Assembly: GCA_019694455.1 (NCBI GenBank)
Contig: JAIBBY010000021.1
Coordinates: 1-64,000 of the forward strand
DNA: 64,000 nucleotides
Origin: Pirellulales bacterium
GTDB taxonomy: Bacteria; Planctomycetota; Planctomycetia; Pirellulales; JAEUIK01
Reading direction: 5' to 3'
Numbering within the stretch: position 1 is the stretch's first letter; each line of letters opens with the position of its first letter. The notes below the pieces were generated by a model. That model made no database searches. It worked only from the letters and a program-made list of their open reading frames with translations, and had not been told where the DNA came from. Positions 9,701-21,645 of this stretch are shown here, in pieces. Position numbers and translations under genes: made by a program.

Positions 9701-9936
9701 TCGCCGAGCAAGCCGAGTATTTCGCCCAGCGGATCTTGGCCATGCCGATGTCGCAGGCGAGCGAGCGAATCGCGGCGATGTACGAGTTGGCGTTTGCCCG
9801 CGCGCCCAGCGAGGAAGAACTGTCGGCCGCCGAGCAGTTCTTGCAGGCCCGGCAGGCGCAACATTCAGAGCAAGCCGCACTCGCCGAACTGGCGCATGTG
9901 CTGTTCAACGTCAAGGAGTTTGTGTTCATCCAGTAA
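6757..9936 (+). CDS. PSD1 protein: planctomycete cytochrome c + DUF1549 + DUF1553
   Basis: A 1059-residue exported protein of a class found mainly in Planctomycetota and relatives. A signal peptide is followed by a single-haem PSCyt1 domain with ARCHECHS near residue 52. DUF1549 starts around SVDRFLLARLESAGV and contains CARCHDHKFD, a second CxxCH that may also bind haem. A beta-sandwich-like insertion follows, and DUF1553 begins around ELARRLVDPTNPLVARVL and runs to the C-terminus with NNPFVAEQAEYFAQRIL. The function of the DUF domains is not established. They occur with sulfatases and DUF1501 proteins, suggesting periplasmic redox-linked glycan processing. It lies 67 bases after the sulfatase and 81 before the DUF1501 gene, with a repeat copy in the second gap. 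Confidence 0.9.
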   Translation: MSRTVLRWLPLSALALCAALGGAARGDDSAPRFEPADIEFFENNVRPILVARCHECHSASEQKGNLRLDSRAAALTGGDTGPALVPAKPDESLLVDAIRYGDTYQMPPKSQLPAAEIDALTEWVRRGAPWPAEAATASAAPAKAFDLAQRAQHWSLQPITDPPAPKPQTAGWSRTSVDRFLLARLESAGVAPNPPADKRTLLRRVTFDLIGLPPTPDEIQSFLADESPQAYEQVVERLLASPHYGERWGRHWLDLVRYAETYGHEFDRDIPNAYRYRDYVIRAFNTDVPYDQFVLEHLAGDLLPTPRVNEAERINESVIGTGYWFLGESTHSPVDVRADEANRIDNQIDVFGKAFLGLTIACARCHDHKFDAIKTQDYYGLAGYLQSSRYDQAFIDLPGVFAPHLAQLESLAADERQHAARLRDAARQHATEWAATVFAALATDEATQRAAADPADPLYAWGALSALAADASVDQFAAERNKIAERLKTASQANPPADAVEIASFTRADWGDWVASGQAFGAGPAPAEGHLSLPAAHSGRLAGKLRGTLRSPTFTIEKPKFLYLLAGTSGRVRLIVDGLQLIQYPIYGGLGIKPASSRARWHVQDVSKWIGHRAYLELLDEDDGYLALMRVAAADGELAVPATSAPIHALAADTGIASLAALREAYERLIARILAGEETAADLVAWVRPALSRAVAAVPGAESLVAEQARLVARRESLEAALPVPRQALAMADGTGENERIFIRGNHKNLGAEAPRRNLEALSGDNQPAPISGSGRLELARRLVDPTNPLVARVLVNRVWKHHFGEGLVSTPDDFGAMGQPPTHPELLDHLATLFVREGWSIKQLHRLLLLSSAYQMSSAARPELASIDPQNKLLHRMPIRRLEAESVRDALLAVSGRLDSTIGGPSVPPHLTEFMQGRGRPEQSGPLDGGNRRSIYLNLRRNFLPPFLLAFDYPTPFTTIGRRSVSNVPAQALSLLNNPFVAEQAEYFAQRILAMPMSQASERIAAMYELAFARAPSEEELSAAEQFLQARQAQHSEQAALAELAHVLFNVKEFVFIQ

Positions 9937-9942
9937 GAAGAC

Positions 9943-9999
9943 CCCTCATCCGGCCTATCGGCCGGACCTCTCCCCGCACGTGGGGCGAGGGAACCAGAA
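9943..9999. repeat. REP-like module B copy inside the PSD1-DUF1501 gap
   Basis: CCCCTCATCCGGCC is followed by the inverted pairs GGCCtatcGGCC and CCCCgcacgtGGGG. It is related to the module B copies at 24230-24611 and 43565-43735. It lies between two genes that look co-transcribed. Confidence 0.55.
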
Positions 10000-10017
10000 A
10001 ACCCGCCAGACACTTCA

Positions 10018-11433
10018 ATGCACTGTGGCTGCTTTCCATCGCCGACTCTCTCGCGCCGCCAAATGTTGGCCCGCTGCGCCAATGGCTTTGGCGCCGTGGC
10101 GCTCGCCTCACTGGCCGCCGAGACCGGCGCGTTGGCCGCCGCCGCCAGTCCCTTTGCGCCGCGCCCCACGCACTACCCGGCCCAGGCCAAGAGCGTGATT
10201 TTCTTGTTCATGGATGGCGGCCCGTCGCAGATGGACACCTTCGACCCCAAGCCGCGGCTCGATCGCGAGCACGGTCAGCCCATCAAGATGAAGGTTCAGC
10301 CCACCCAGTTCGACAACGTCGGCACGGTGCTCAAGTCTCCCTGGCAGTTCCACCAGTACGGGCAGAGCGGCATCCCGGTCAGCGATCTGTTTCCGCATGT
10401 CGCCCAGCATGTCGACGATCTGGCGGTCGTCCGCTCGATGGTCGCCAACTTCAGCGAGCACACCAACGCCAACTACTTCATTCACACCGGGCACGGCCAG
10501 CAAGGCCGCCCCAGCATGGGCGCCTGGGCCACCTATGGCCTGGGTAGCGAGTGTCAAAACTTGCCCGGCTTTGTCGTGTTGGGGAGCGGCCTGATTCCGC
10601 CGGGCGGGCTCGATTGTTTTGGCAGCGGCTTTTTGCCGGTGGCTTATCAGGGTTCAATGTTCCAGCACGGCCCGCAGCCGGTGGCCGACCTCGCGCCGCA
10701 AGAGGCCACGGTCGACGCGCAGCGCGCCAAGCTCGATCTGATGCACGCGCTCGACCGCGAGGCAGGCCAGCGCTTTGGCCCCAGCGACGCGCTCGAAGCC
10801 GCCATCGCCAACTACGAACTGGCGTTTCGCATGCAGACCGCCGTGCCCGACCTGATGGACTTTGCCGACGAGAGCGCCGAGACGCTCAAGCTGTACGGCA
10901 TCGACCGGCCGGAGACCGAGGTGTTTGGCCGGCAATGCCTGGTGGCGCGGCGCCTGGTCGAGCGCGGCGTGCGGTTTGTCGAGCTATTGTGCCAGAAGCT
11001 GGCCGCCGACCGCTGGGATCAGCACTCCAACCTGAAAGAAGGGCACGAGAAGAACGCGCTCGCCACCGACCGCCCCATCGCCGGCTTGCTGCAAGACCTC
11101 AAGAGTCGCGGACTGCTCGACCAAACGCTGGTGGTCTGGGCCGGCGAGTTTGGCCGCACGCCAATGGCACAAGGCGCCGATGGGCGAGACCACAACCCCT
11201 TTGGCTTTAGCCTCTGGCTGGCCGGCGGCGGCGTAAAGGGGGGCACGATCTACGGCGCCACCGACGAATACGGCTACTACGCCATCGAGAACAAAGTCGA
11301 AATCCACGACCTGCACGCCACCATGCTGCACCTATTGGGCATGGATCACACGCGGCTGACCTACCGCTTTGGCGGACGCGACATGCGGCTGACCGATGTG
11401 CATGGCCACGTTTTGCACGACATTCTGGCGTGA
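10018..11433 (+). CDS. DUF1501 family exported protein
   Basis: A 471-residue member of DUF1501, distantly related to sulfatases and alkaline phosphatases. A Tat-like leader is visible (SRRQMLARCANGFGAVALAS). The core shows IFLFMDGGPSQMDTFDPK, AVVRSMVANFSEHTNANYF, and a C-terminal VVWAGEFGRTPMAQGADGRDHN followed by ALYATLMHLLG-like residues (DLHATMLHLLGMDH). The reaction is unknown. The family almost always sits beside DUF1549/DUF1553 proteins, as here, and probably works with them in the periplasm. The ATG at 10018 is used because no later start leaves the twin-arginine region intact. It is convergent with carB, with 27 bases between the stops. Confidence 0.9.
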   Translation: MHCGCFPSPTLSRRQMLARCANGFGAVALASLAAETGALAAAASPFAPRPTHYPAQAKSVIFLFMDGGPSQMDTFDPKPRLDREHGQPIKMKVQPTQFDNVGTVLKSPWQFHQYGQSGIPVSDLFPHVAQHVDDLAVVRSMVANFSEHTNANYFIHTGHGQQGRPSMGAWATYGLGSECQNLPGFVVLGSGLIPPGGLDCFGSGFLPVAYQGSMFQHGPQPVADLAPQEATVDAQRAKLDLMHALDREAGQRFGPSDALEAAIANYELAFRMQTAVPDLMDFADESAETLKLYGIDRPETEVFGRQCLVARRLVERGVRFVELLCQKLAADRWDQHSNLKEGHEKNALATDRPIAGLLQDLKSRGLLDQTLVVWAGEFGRTPMAQGADGRDHNPFGFSLWLAGGGVKGGTIYGATDEYGYYAIENKVEIHDLHATMLHLLGMDHTRLTYRFGGRDMRLTDVHGHVLHDILA

Positions 11434-11460
11434 GGGGTCACGGCATCTTGGCTTACCGAG

Positions 11461-14730
<3,270 letters not shown>

Positions 14731-14933
14731 GGAAGAACCTCATCCGGGGGAACGACTTGACCGAAGGCGCGGCGCCAGGGGGCGATGGCGTCCGGCGCAG
14801 GCAGCGGCGGCGGGTGTGCAAAATTTCCTGACGATAGCACGCCGAGGCAGACCGCTCAAGGATGAGGAAAAGCGGATACTAATGCCGGTTGGCTAAGGCC
14901 GCGACCCGGCACGGGCGGCTTACAACAGCCAAC
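14731..14933. other. Spacer upstream of carB, no gene seen
   Basis: 203 bases between the ferredoxin-like gene and the carB start, both on the minus strand. The carB ribosome-binding site is at 14737-14741. No further gene was identified. Confidence 0.4.
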
Positions 14934-15560
14934 TCACGAAAGCGGCGCCTGCGTCCCGCGTTGTTGGCAGCCAGACCGGCTGTGATCGCAGAAGTCAGCG
15001 GCGCGCAATTCGCTAAGCTGCTTAATGATGTGCTGATCCTGCCCCCCATAGCGCACCGCGCCGCAGCATCCCACCGCCACAGCCATGATCGCCCGTTGCA
15101 ACTCGTCTGGCGTCTTGGGTTGCCGATTGGAGTAGCAGTGCTCGGCGGCGTCAGACGACATCAAATCTGGCGCTTCGTGTTCTGGCGCGTGGCAGGCGAT
15201 ACAGTATCCATTCTCGACATAGAAATCGCCGGGAGCATTTAGCGGGTGCGCCGGCTTTTTGTCGCGGTCAGTCACTTCCTGCAGTCGACGGCGCAAACGC
15301 AGCACTGCCGCAGCGAGCAGCAGCAACAAACCGATACCGATCACTGCCAGGCCGAGCCGGGCGACATAGTTGGTCACCACAACGACGCCGATCAGTTCTG
15401 GATCGACATTTGCCAATGTGTCCCCATAAATCCACAAAATCAGCCGATACGAACAGAGCACTAGTCCAAATCCAATGAACTGGAGTCCTCGAACCACAGG
15501 CTCAACAGTCGGTCGCTCGACGACCAGAGGAGCGGGCGCCTGATACGGGTTGTCGCTCAT
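14934..15560 (-). CDS. Membrane protein with C-terminal ferredoxin-like domain
   Basis: A 208-residue protein. The N-terminus MSDNPYQAP is a sequence common at the start of planctomycete membrane proteins. Two hydrophobic segments follow (about residues 23-45 and 55-88), then a basic loop. The C-terminal 90 residues look like a single-cluster ferredoxin domain: NGYCIACHAPEHEAPDLM, HCYSNRQPKTPDELQRAI and VGCCGAVRYGG, with cysteines spaced as in that family. I infer a membrane-anchored electron carrier or sensor, and the cluster type cannot be told. The start at 15560 lies just after the stop of a small membrane ORF, suggesting coupling. carB follows downstream on the same strand. Confidence 0.6.
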   Translation of the reverse strand: MSDNPYQAPAPLVVERPTVEPVVRGLQFIGFGLVLCSYRLILWIYGDTLANVDPELIGVVVVTNYVARLGLAVIGIGLLLLLAAAVLRLRRRLQEVTDRDKKPAHPLNAPGDFYVENGYCIACHAPEHEAPDLMSSDAAEHCYSNRQPKTPDELQRAIMAVAVGCCGAVRYGGQDQHIIKQLSELRAADFCDHSRSGCQQRGTQAPLS

Positions 15561-15564
15561 CCCG

Positions 15565-15741
15565 TCATGGTACGCCCTTGCAGACCGCTCTTACACTGCG
15601 CGCGATCCGCTTGAACCCCGCGAGCATCACACTGACGACTGACATGATCGCCCGATATACGGTGCGCACAACCACCTCGAAAGCGATTTCGAGGAACGGC
15701 ACAACCAACAGATCGAGAACGATGCCGGCCAGCAGTTCCAT
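15565..15741 (-). CDS. Small predicted membrane protein (58 residues)
   Basis: This short frame starts MELLAGIVLDLLVVPFLE and continues with IMSVVSVMLAGFKRIARS, giving an amphipathic or membrane-spanning stretch and a basic end. It stops 4 bases before the ATG of the ferredoxin-like membrane protein, with the stop, a CGGG and the next ATG packed together, so coupled translation is plausible. Its ribosome-binding site is weak. No family was recognised. An opposite-strand frame (15578-15805) covers the same bases but has no signs of being real. Confidence 0.4.
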   Translation of the reverse strand: MELLAGIVLDLLVVPFLEIAFEVVVRTVYRAIMSVVSVMLAGFKRIARSVRAVCKGVP

Positions 15742-15805
15742 ACCCGTTGTTCGCCCCGGAAGAGCCAGCCTTGATTTGATGGTCCTGCTGGCACTTAGCC
15801 GATGA

Positions 15806-16036
15806 CGGCCACAGCCGCAGCGTGGTCCGGCGCGACCGTGGAAATCATGAGGCAGTCACAAGTTGTTACATCAATGCCGACAACCACTTATGCCGCTGCC
15901 CGCAAACTAGGCGGCGCGTTCACTTTCTAGGCAATCGGCCGCCGGCAGCCAATTGACACTGTGACGTAAGCTTTTTACTGTGAAAAGGTTGTAGGGGTTT
16001 CCCGCCTCGCTGTCTCCTCCCCCCGAGCGCCTCGCC
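15806..16036. other. Divergent promoter region between the small membrane ORF and argH
   Basis: An AT-richer island (about 15940-16000) sits in otherwise GC-rich DNA and carries the candidate argH promoter. No gene was seen. Confidence 0.4.
15953..15981 (+). promoter_or_regulatory. Candidate sigma-70 promoter for argH
   Basis: A perfect TTGACA at 15953-15958 is followed by a 17-base spacer and TACTGT at 15976-15981, about 55 bases before the argH start. The -10 match is partial (T, A and final T). Confidence 0.45.
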
Positions 16037-17440
16037 GTGGCCAAAAAGTCTTGGAGCGGTGTTTTCGCCGAGGCCACCGACCGCCGCGTCGAGGCCTTCA
16101 CCGAAAGCATCAGCTACGATCGCCGACTCTACCGGCACGACATCGAAGGCTCCATTGCCCATGCCACGATGCTGGCCGAGGTGGGGCTGATCTCCACGGC
16201 CGAACGCCAACAGATCGAGGCCGCTCTGGCCGCCATTGGCGAGGAGATCGCGGCGGGCCGCTTCGAGTTCCGCACCGAGCTCGAAGACATCCACATGCAC
16301 ATCGAGCGGGCGCTCATCGACCGGCTGGGCGACACCGGCCGCAAGCTGCACACCGCCCGCAGCCGCAACGATCAGGTCTCGACCGATTTGCGGCTCTGGC
16401 TGCGCGACGCCATCGACCTGCTATCGGATCGGCTCCGCGAGCTACAGGCCGCCTTCGTCGGCCGGGCAGACCGCGATGCCGGCTGCATCCTGCCCGCTTA
16501 CACCCATTTGCAACGGGCCCAACCGGTGCTGGCCGCCCACTACTGGCTGGCCTACTGCGAAAAACTGGAGCGCGACCGCCAGCGACTGGCCGATTGCCGC
16601 CGCCGCGTGAGCACGCTCCCCTTGGGCTGCGCCGCCGTGGCGGGCACCACGCTGCCGATCAACCGCGAGCGGACTTGCGAACTATTGGGATTTGCAGGCG
16701 TGGCGGCCAACAGCATCGACGCTTCGAGCGACCGCGACTTTGCCCTGGAGTTCGCTTTTTGCTGCACGCTCGTTTCCGAACATCTCAGCACCTGGGCCGA
16801 AGAGTGGATCTTGTGGTCGACCAGCGAGTTCAACTTCATCAAGTTGCCGCAGGCGTTCTGCACCGGCAGTTCGATTATGCCGCAAAAGATCAACCCCGAC
16901 ACGCTGGAACTGACGCGCGGCAAGACCGCCCGCGTCATTGGCAATCTGCAAGCGCTGCTGGTGCTGGTGAAGGGCTTGCCGCTGGCCTACAACCGCGACC
17001 TGCAAGAAGACAAGCAGCGCGTGTTCGATAGCTTCGACACCGTGCTGGCCTGCCTGGAGATCGCCATTCCGGTCGTGGCGGGCGCCGAATTGAACCGCTC
17101 GGCCATCGCCGAACGGCTGGAGCGCGGCTACCTGGACGCGACCACGCTCATGGAATACCTCATTGCCCGCGGTGTGCCGCAGCGCTCGGCGCACGAGATT
17201 GTGGGCACGCTGGTCCGCGCGGCGATGGACAAGAACCTGCCGCTGGCCAAGTTGCCGCTGGACGACTTTCGCGAGGCGCACCCGGCGATCGACGACGGCG
17301 TGTATGGCGTGCTCGGCGCCGAGAACACGGTGAACGCTTTTGTCAGCTACGGCTCGACGGCGCCGGCGCAGGTCGAGGCGCAACTGACGCGTTGGCGCCA
17401 GAAGTTGGCGGCCGAAGCGCCGACGGAGGTCGCGATATGA
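16037..17440 (+). CDS. argH: Argininosuccinate lyase
   Basis: A 467-residue ArgH, the last step of arginine synthesis (argininosuccinate to arginine and fumarate), cytoplasmic and tetrameric in known members. Diagnostic stretches are [15 protein letters not shown] at the start, [26 protein letters not shown], and the fumarase/lyase signature [12 protein letters not shown] with the catalytic serine loop at S278/S279. The usual second residue of the signature is KK; here it is KI, a minor variant. The start is GTG at 16037. Its stop overlaps the next ATG (ATGA), linking it to the HEAT-repeat protein and the heme genes. Confidence 0.96.
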   Translation: MAKKSWSGVFAEATDRRVEAFTESISYDRRLYRHDIEGSIAHATMLAEVGLISTAERQQIEAALAAIGEEIAAGRFEFRTELEDIHMHIERALIDRLGDTGRKLHTARSRNDQVSTDLRLWLRDAIDLLSDRLRELQAAFVGRADRDAGCILPAYTHLQRAQPVLAAHYWLAYCEKLERDRQRLADCRRRVSTLPLGCAAVAGTTLPINRERTCELLGFAGVAANSIDASSDRDFALEFAFCCTLVSEHLSTWAEEWILWSTSEFNFIKLPQAFCTGSSIMPQKINPDTLELTRGKTARVIGNLQALLVLVKGLPLAYNRDLQEDKQRVFDSFDTVLACLEIAIPVVAGAELNRSAIAERLERGYLDATTLMEYLIARGVPQRSAHEIVGTLVRAAMDKNLPLAKLPLDDFREAHPAIDDGVYGVLGAENTVNAFVSYGSTAPAQVEAQLTRWRQKLAAEAPTEVAI

Positions 17441-19623
17441 AGCGTGTTGCGGTGATGCTCGTATTGCTGTACAGCACCGCTTTCGCGCGCGCTCAAGACG
17501 CGACCGCGCCGGCCAACGACCTGAATGTGCAGGCGGTGCTCGAAACCAATCCGACCACCCCCAGCGAGTTGCTGCGCGCGATCACGCTGCTGGTCGAACT
17601 CGATCGCGCCGACGCCGCCAAGCCGTTGTTCGCCAAGCTGGCGGCCGCGCCCCCCGACGACGCGACCGCCGCCCAGTTGTTGGGCGAGTTTGGCATGGCC
17701 ACCTTCATCAAGATCGCGCTATCGTGCGACGAAGGCAAAGCGCTCTCCGCGCAACTGCGCGCTGCGGGCGAGCGTTACGTGCAAGACCCACAGCGCATCG
17801 CCGAATTGATCCAACAACTGGCCGACCCATCCGCCGGCAAACAGGCCCTGGCGATTGAACAACTGCGGATCGTCGGCCCCAGTGTCGTGAATCCGCTCTT
17901 GGCCACGCTGGCCAATCCGGCGCAGTCGACCGCGCACCGCGGCGCGATGGCGGCAATCGTGCATCTGGGCGCCGATGCCAAGGCGCCGCTTGTCGGCGCG
18001 CTCGAAGCGCTACGCCCCGAAATCGTGGCCGAGGCCGCCTCCGCGCTGGCTCGACTCGACGCCAGCGACGCGATCGACCGCCTGTTGCCGCTGGCGCATG
18101 GCGAGGAGGGGGCCGCCCGCGACGCCGCTCGCGCGGCGCTGGAGACAATGGTTCATCGCGTCCCATCGGCGGCCGAGAGCGCCGACTTTTTGGAAGACCT
18201 TGCCCGGCGCTACCTTTCCGGTCGAAAAGACATTCCGCCCGGCTCGCTCGACGATCAAGGCGCGCCAGCCGTGACTTTGTGGCACTGGAACGTGGAAGAA
18301 GAACAGACCCAGCCGCGACAGTATACTGCGGCGGCCGCCCGCGCCGAGTTGGCCGCCCTTGCTGCTCGATCTGCCGATCGCCTGACGCCGGCGGACAGCC
18401 CGCGGCACAATGCGCGTCAGCAGTTGGCGCTGGTCACCTACTTCGACACCTTGCCGCCGCAGACCGATCCGCGGCAGACACTGGCGCTGCTTTCGGATGG
18501 AATGGCCAAACAACTCGGCGCCGATGGCGGACGACTCTTGGCCGAGACGCTCGATCAGGCGCTGGTCGCCAATCTGCCGCGCGCGGCGACCGTGGCCGCG
18601 CAGCTACTGGGACAACTGGGGGATCGCAGTCTGCTGGCCGCCAGTGGTCCGCCGTCGGCGCTCGTTCGCGGACTGGCCGCCGCCGATCGCGAGACGCGGT
18701 TTGCGTCGCTGGCCGCGGTGGCCGCGCTCCAACCGTCGTTCGCGTTTTCCGGGTCGAGCCAGGTGGCGACCACGCTCGCCTGGTTCATCTCCACCGTCGG
18801 CCAGCCGCGCGCCGTGGCTGCCGCCAACTCGCAGCAAGAAGCGGGCAGGCTGGCCGGGTTGTTGGCCGGCATGGGTTACGACGTCGCCACCGCCACCGAC
18901 GGCACGGCGCTGGTCCAGCAAGCGGCTGAGTCGTCCGACACGCAGGTCATCGTCATCGACGCCGGCATCTTGCGACCGGAGATACTCGATTGCGTGGTGC
19001 TGCTCAAAAACGATCCGCGCACGGCCGCCATTCCGCTGGCCATTGCCACGCCGTCCGATGAAGAGCGCTTTCGCAATTTGGAAAAGCGATACCCCGTCAC
19101 ACGGGCGATCATTCGCCCGCACAATAGCGCCGCGCTCAAGCAGCAGTTAGACCGCCTGACGGCCGACGCCGGCTATGCGCCTCCCAATCGCCAGCGCCGC
19201 GCCGAGCAGGCCAAAGCGGCCATGGCCTGGGCGTCCGAGATGGCGCGCCGCGGCGGCCTGTTCGACTTGCGGGCGCTCGACGCGCCGCTGATCTCCGCCT
19301 TGTACGATCCCGATTTGACCGTCGCCGCCGGACAGGCCTTGGCGCAGGTCGGCAGCGCCGAGGCGCAGACGGCCTTGGTTGAGTTCGCCAGCCAGGTGGT
19401 CGAACCGCTCGCGCTGCGCGAGGCCGCCGCCAAATCGTTTGGCGAGAGCGTCGCCCGCTATGGCATCTTGCTCACCACCGCGCAAATGCAACAGCAATAC
19501 GCGCGCTACAACGCCAGCGAAACCCTCGACGCCGGCACACAGGCCGTGCTGTCGTCGATTCTCGACAGCATGGAAGCGGGCCGACAACCGGCCGCCGCCG
19601 GCGCGCCCGCGCATCAAGAATAA
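17437..19623 (+). CDS. Exported HEAT-repeat-like protein with a degenerate receiver-like domain
   Basis: A 728-residue protein starting [21 protein letters not shown], a likely signal peptide. Residues of about 100-270 and 590-690 are Ala/Leu-rich helical repeats of HEAT or PBS-lyase type (for example [20 protein letters not shown] and [20 protein letters not shown]). Residues of about 460-575 resemble a response-regulator receiver: D508 in VIVIDAGI sits at the phosphoacceptor position, but the paired acidic residues after strand 1 are missing and the usual C-terminal lysine is replaced (AIIRPH). It starts inside the argH stop and ends 58 bases before a sigma-54 activator that lacks a receiver. 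I infer a scaffold or sensor. No established function is known. Confidence 0.6.
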   Translation: MKRVAVMLVLLYSTAFARAQDATAPANDLNVQAVLETNPTTPSELLRAITLLVELDRADAAKPLFAKLAAAPPDDATAAQLLGEFGMATFIKIALSCDEGKALSAQLRAAGERYVQDPQRIAELIQQLADPSAGKQALAIEQLRIVGPSVVNPLLATLANPAQSTAHRGAMAAIVHLGADAKAPLVGALEALRPEIVAEAASALARLDASDAIDRLLPLAHGEEGAARDAARAALETMVHRVPSAAESADFLEDLARRYLSGRKDIPPGSLDDQGAPAVTLWHWNVEEEQTQPRQYTAAAARAELAALAARSADRLTPADSPRHNARQQLALVTYFDTLPPQTDPRQTLALLSDGMAKQLGADGGRLLAETLDQALVANLPRAATVAAQLLGQLGDRSLLAASGPPSALVRGLAAADRETRFASLAAVAALQPSFAFSGSSQVATTLAWFISTVGQPRAVAAANSQQEAGRLAGLLAGMGYDVATATDGTALVQQAAESSDTQVIVIDAGILRPEILDCVVLLKNDPRTAAIPLAIATPSDEERFRNLEKRYPVTRAIIRPHNSAALKQQLDRLTADAGYAPPNRQRRAEQAKAAMAWASEMARRGGLFDLRALDAPLISALYDPDLTVAAGQALAQVGSAEAQTALVEFASQVVEPLALREAAAKSFGESVARYGILLTTAQMQQQYARYNASETLDAGTQAVLSSILDSMEAGRQPAAAGAPAHQE

Positions 19624-19681
19624 TCACACCGTCCGCAGTTCACGGCCCGACAAACCTCACTTCGCATCGCAAAGGCCCGCC

Positions 19682-20746
19682 ATGAGCCGCGGCTATTCGT
19701 CTCTGGAAAGCGAATCGACTGGGCCGCCGATTCCCAGCATCATCGGCTCCAGCCCCGCGATGCTGAAGGTGTACGAAATGACCCGCCGCGTCGCGCGCGG
19801 CAACTGCCGCGTGCTGTTGTTGGGCGAAAGCGGCACCGGCAAGGAGTTGATCGCCAAGGCGATTCATCAACTGAGTCCGCGCGCCACGCGCCCCTATGTG
19901 CGCGTGAATTGCGGCGCCTTGTCAGAGAGCCTGCTGGAAAGCGAACTGTTTGGCCATGTGCGCGGGGCGTTCACCGGCGCCATCGACAACCGCACCGGGC
20001 GCTTCGAGGCGGCGCACACCGGCACCGTGTTTCTGGACGAAATCAACTCCACCACCCACAAGTTGCAGGTCAAGCTGTTGCGCGTGCTGCAAGAACGCGA
20101 GTTCGAACGCGTGGGAGACACGCAAACCATCCGCGTCGATACCCGTGTCATCGCCGCCAGCAATCGCGACCTGATGGAAGAAGTCGAGGCGGAGCGGTTT
20201 CGCGAGGATCTGTATTATCGATTGAATGTGGTGTCGCTCCATCTGCCGCCCTTGCGCGAGCGGCGCGAGGACATCCCGGAACTGGTCGCCCACTTTTTGC
20301 AGGTTTATAACGAATCGAACGACACCTATGTGGTGCATCTGGGACGGCCGGCGCTCGAGGCCTTGCAAGACTACCACTGGCCGGGCAACGTTCGCGAGTT
20401 GCAAAACGTGATCGAGCGGGCGGTGGTGCTCGCGCCGGGAGACGAGATCACCTGCGAGCTATTGCCCGAGGCCGTCACCGGCAAGTCGGCGCCGCGCAGC
20501 AGTCGCTTTCGGCCGATGGACGTCGAATCGTTGGCGCAAGATTTGGTGCAACAGGGGGTGACAGCGGCGGGACCGAACGAAGAGAACCTGCATGGCAAGA
20601 TCGTCAACCGCGTCGAGCGGGAACTGATCGCCCAGGTGATGGCGGCCTGCGACAATGTGCAGATCAAGGCCGCGGCGCGGTTGGGCATCAACCGCAACAC
20701 CCTGCACAAGAAGCTTAAAGAGTACGGTCTGGACGGCAGCGAGTAG
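19682..20746 (+). CDS. Sigma-54-dependent transcriptional activator without receiver
   Basis: A 354-residue bacterial enhancer-binding protein. The AAA+ core has Walker A GESGTGKE near residue 48, the sigma-54 contact loop GAFTGA near residue 95, Walker B VFLDE and an arginine-finger stretch [22 protein letters not shown]. The C-terminal Fis-type helix-turn-helix is [20 protein letters not shown]. The N-terminal regulatory domain is reduced to about 20 residues, so activity must be controlled otherwise, perhaps by a partner protein such as the upstream receiver-like product (inference). It lies 17 bases before a CcsA/HemX gene. Its targets are unknown. Confidence 0.9.
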   Translation: MSRGYSSLESESTGPPIPSIIGSSPAMLKVYEMTRRVARGNCRVLLLGESGTGKELIAKAIHQLSPRATRPYVRVNCGALSESLLESELFGHVRGAFTGAIDNRTGRFEAAHTGTVFLDEINSTTHKLQVKLLRVLQEREFERVGDTQTIRVDTRVIAASNRDLMEEVEAERFREDLYYRLNVVSLHLPPLRERREDIPELVAHFLQVYNESNDTYVVHLGRPALEALQDYHWPGNVRELQNVIERAVVLAPGDEITCELLPEAVTGKSAPRSSRFRPMDVESLAQDLVQQGVTAAGPNEENLHGKIVNRVERELIAQVMAACDNVQIKAAARLGINRNTLHKKLKEYGLDGSE

Positions 20747-20763
20747 CGGCGAGGACAGCTCGA

Positions 20764-21645
20764 ATGCTGCACAATGTGGAAGTCGTCTGCTTCGCGGCCA
20801 GCTACACGGTGGCGCTGGCGCTGGAGCTCACCCGGCTGTGGTTTCGCAGCGGGGTGCGCGGCATGCTGATGCTCGGCTTCGCGCTCGCCGGGCTATTGGC
20901 CCACACGCTGTTTCTGTTCCATCGTTACACCGTGCATGCCACGCCGCTATCGAGCGCGTTCGATTGGTATCTGATGGCCGCCTGGGGGCTGGTGGTCGTT
21001 TATCTGTATCTCACGTACTATCACACCAAGAACCCAATCGGCATCTTCATCTTGCCGATCGTGCTGGCCTTGATCGGGGTGGCCGAGTTCTTGGCCGATC
21101 GCGCGTCGTTTTCGGCCACCCAGGCCTCGCGCTGGTGGGGCGCCATGCACGGCGCGTTTTTGCTGTTGGGCGCGATCGCCGTCATTCTGGCCTTCGTCGC
21201 CGGCGTGATGTACTTGATTCAGGCCCGCCGCCTCAAACACAAGCGCCCGCCGCCGCGCAATTTTCAACTCCCCAGCCTCGAATGGCTCGCTCGCTTCAAT
21301 ACCCGCGCCATTCTGCTGTCGGTCGTCATGCTGGTGATTGGCGTGGTGGCGGGCATCGTGCTCAACGCCGTGAACCACGGTCGGCAGGTCGATCAATTGC
21401 CGTGGACCGATCCGGTGCTGCTCACCACCACGCTCACGGTGGCTTGGCTCCTGGTGGCGGTGGCGTTTGGCGTGGTCTACAAGCCGGCCCGGCAAGGGCG
21501 CAAGGTGGCCTATCTCACCCTGGCCAGCTTTTTGTTTTTGGCGGTCTCGCTTGGCGTGTCGCTGTTGGTGAACACGCGGCACGGCGGCGGTGACAAGACC
21601 GCCGCGCCGCCGGCGCGCGCTCTCCTCCCGGAGGGCCACGGATGA
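20764..21645 (+). CDS. CcsA/HemX-type cytochrome c assembly membrane protein
   Basis: A 293-residue polytopic protein with about eight hydrophobic segments. The conserved stretch WWGAMHGAFLLLGAIAVILA resembles the heme-handling loop and helix of CcsA/CcmC/HemX proteins. Placement directly before hemA, with a 4-base ATGA overlap, matches the hemX-hemA arrangement known from other bacteria, where HemX tunes glutamyl-tRNA reductase levels. A role in heme delivery for the many c-type cytochromes is the alternative. A GAGG is placed 9 bases before ATG 20764. Confidence 0.75.
   Translation: MLHNVEVVCFAASYTVALALELTRLWFRSGVRGMLMLGFALAGLLAHTLFLFHRYTVHATPLSSAFDWYLMAAWGLVVVYLYLTYYHTKNPIGIFILPIVLALIGVAEFLADRASFSATQASRWWGAMHGAFLLLGAIAVILAFVAGVMYLIQARRLKHKRPPPRNFQLPSLEWLARFNTRAILLSVVMLVIGVVAGIVLNAVNHGRQVDQLPWTDPVLLTTTLTVAWLLVAVAFGVVYKPARQGRKVAYLTLASFLFLAVSLGVSLLVNTRHGGGDKTAAPPARALLPEGHG

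Noticed and set aside
9153-10547. 464-codon plus-strand frame joining the end of the PSD1 gene to the DUF1501 gene
   Set aside because: It reads both genes out of frame across the repeat. The correct frames have conserved motifs.
15578-15805. 75-codon plus-strand frame before argH
   Set aside because: It overlaps the minus-strand 58-residue membrane ORF, which has better context; the plus frame is Thr/Arg/Ser-rich and lacks a start signal.
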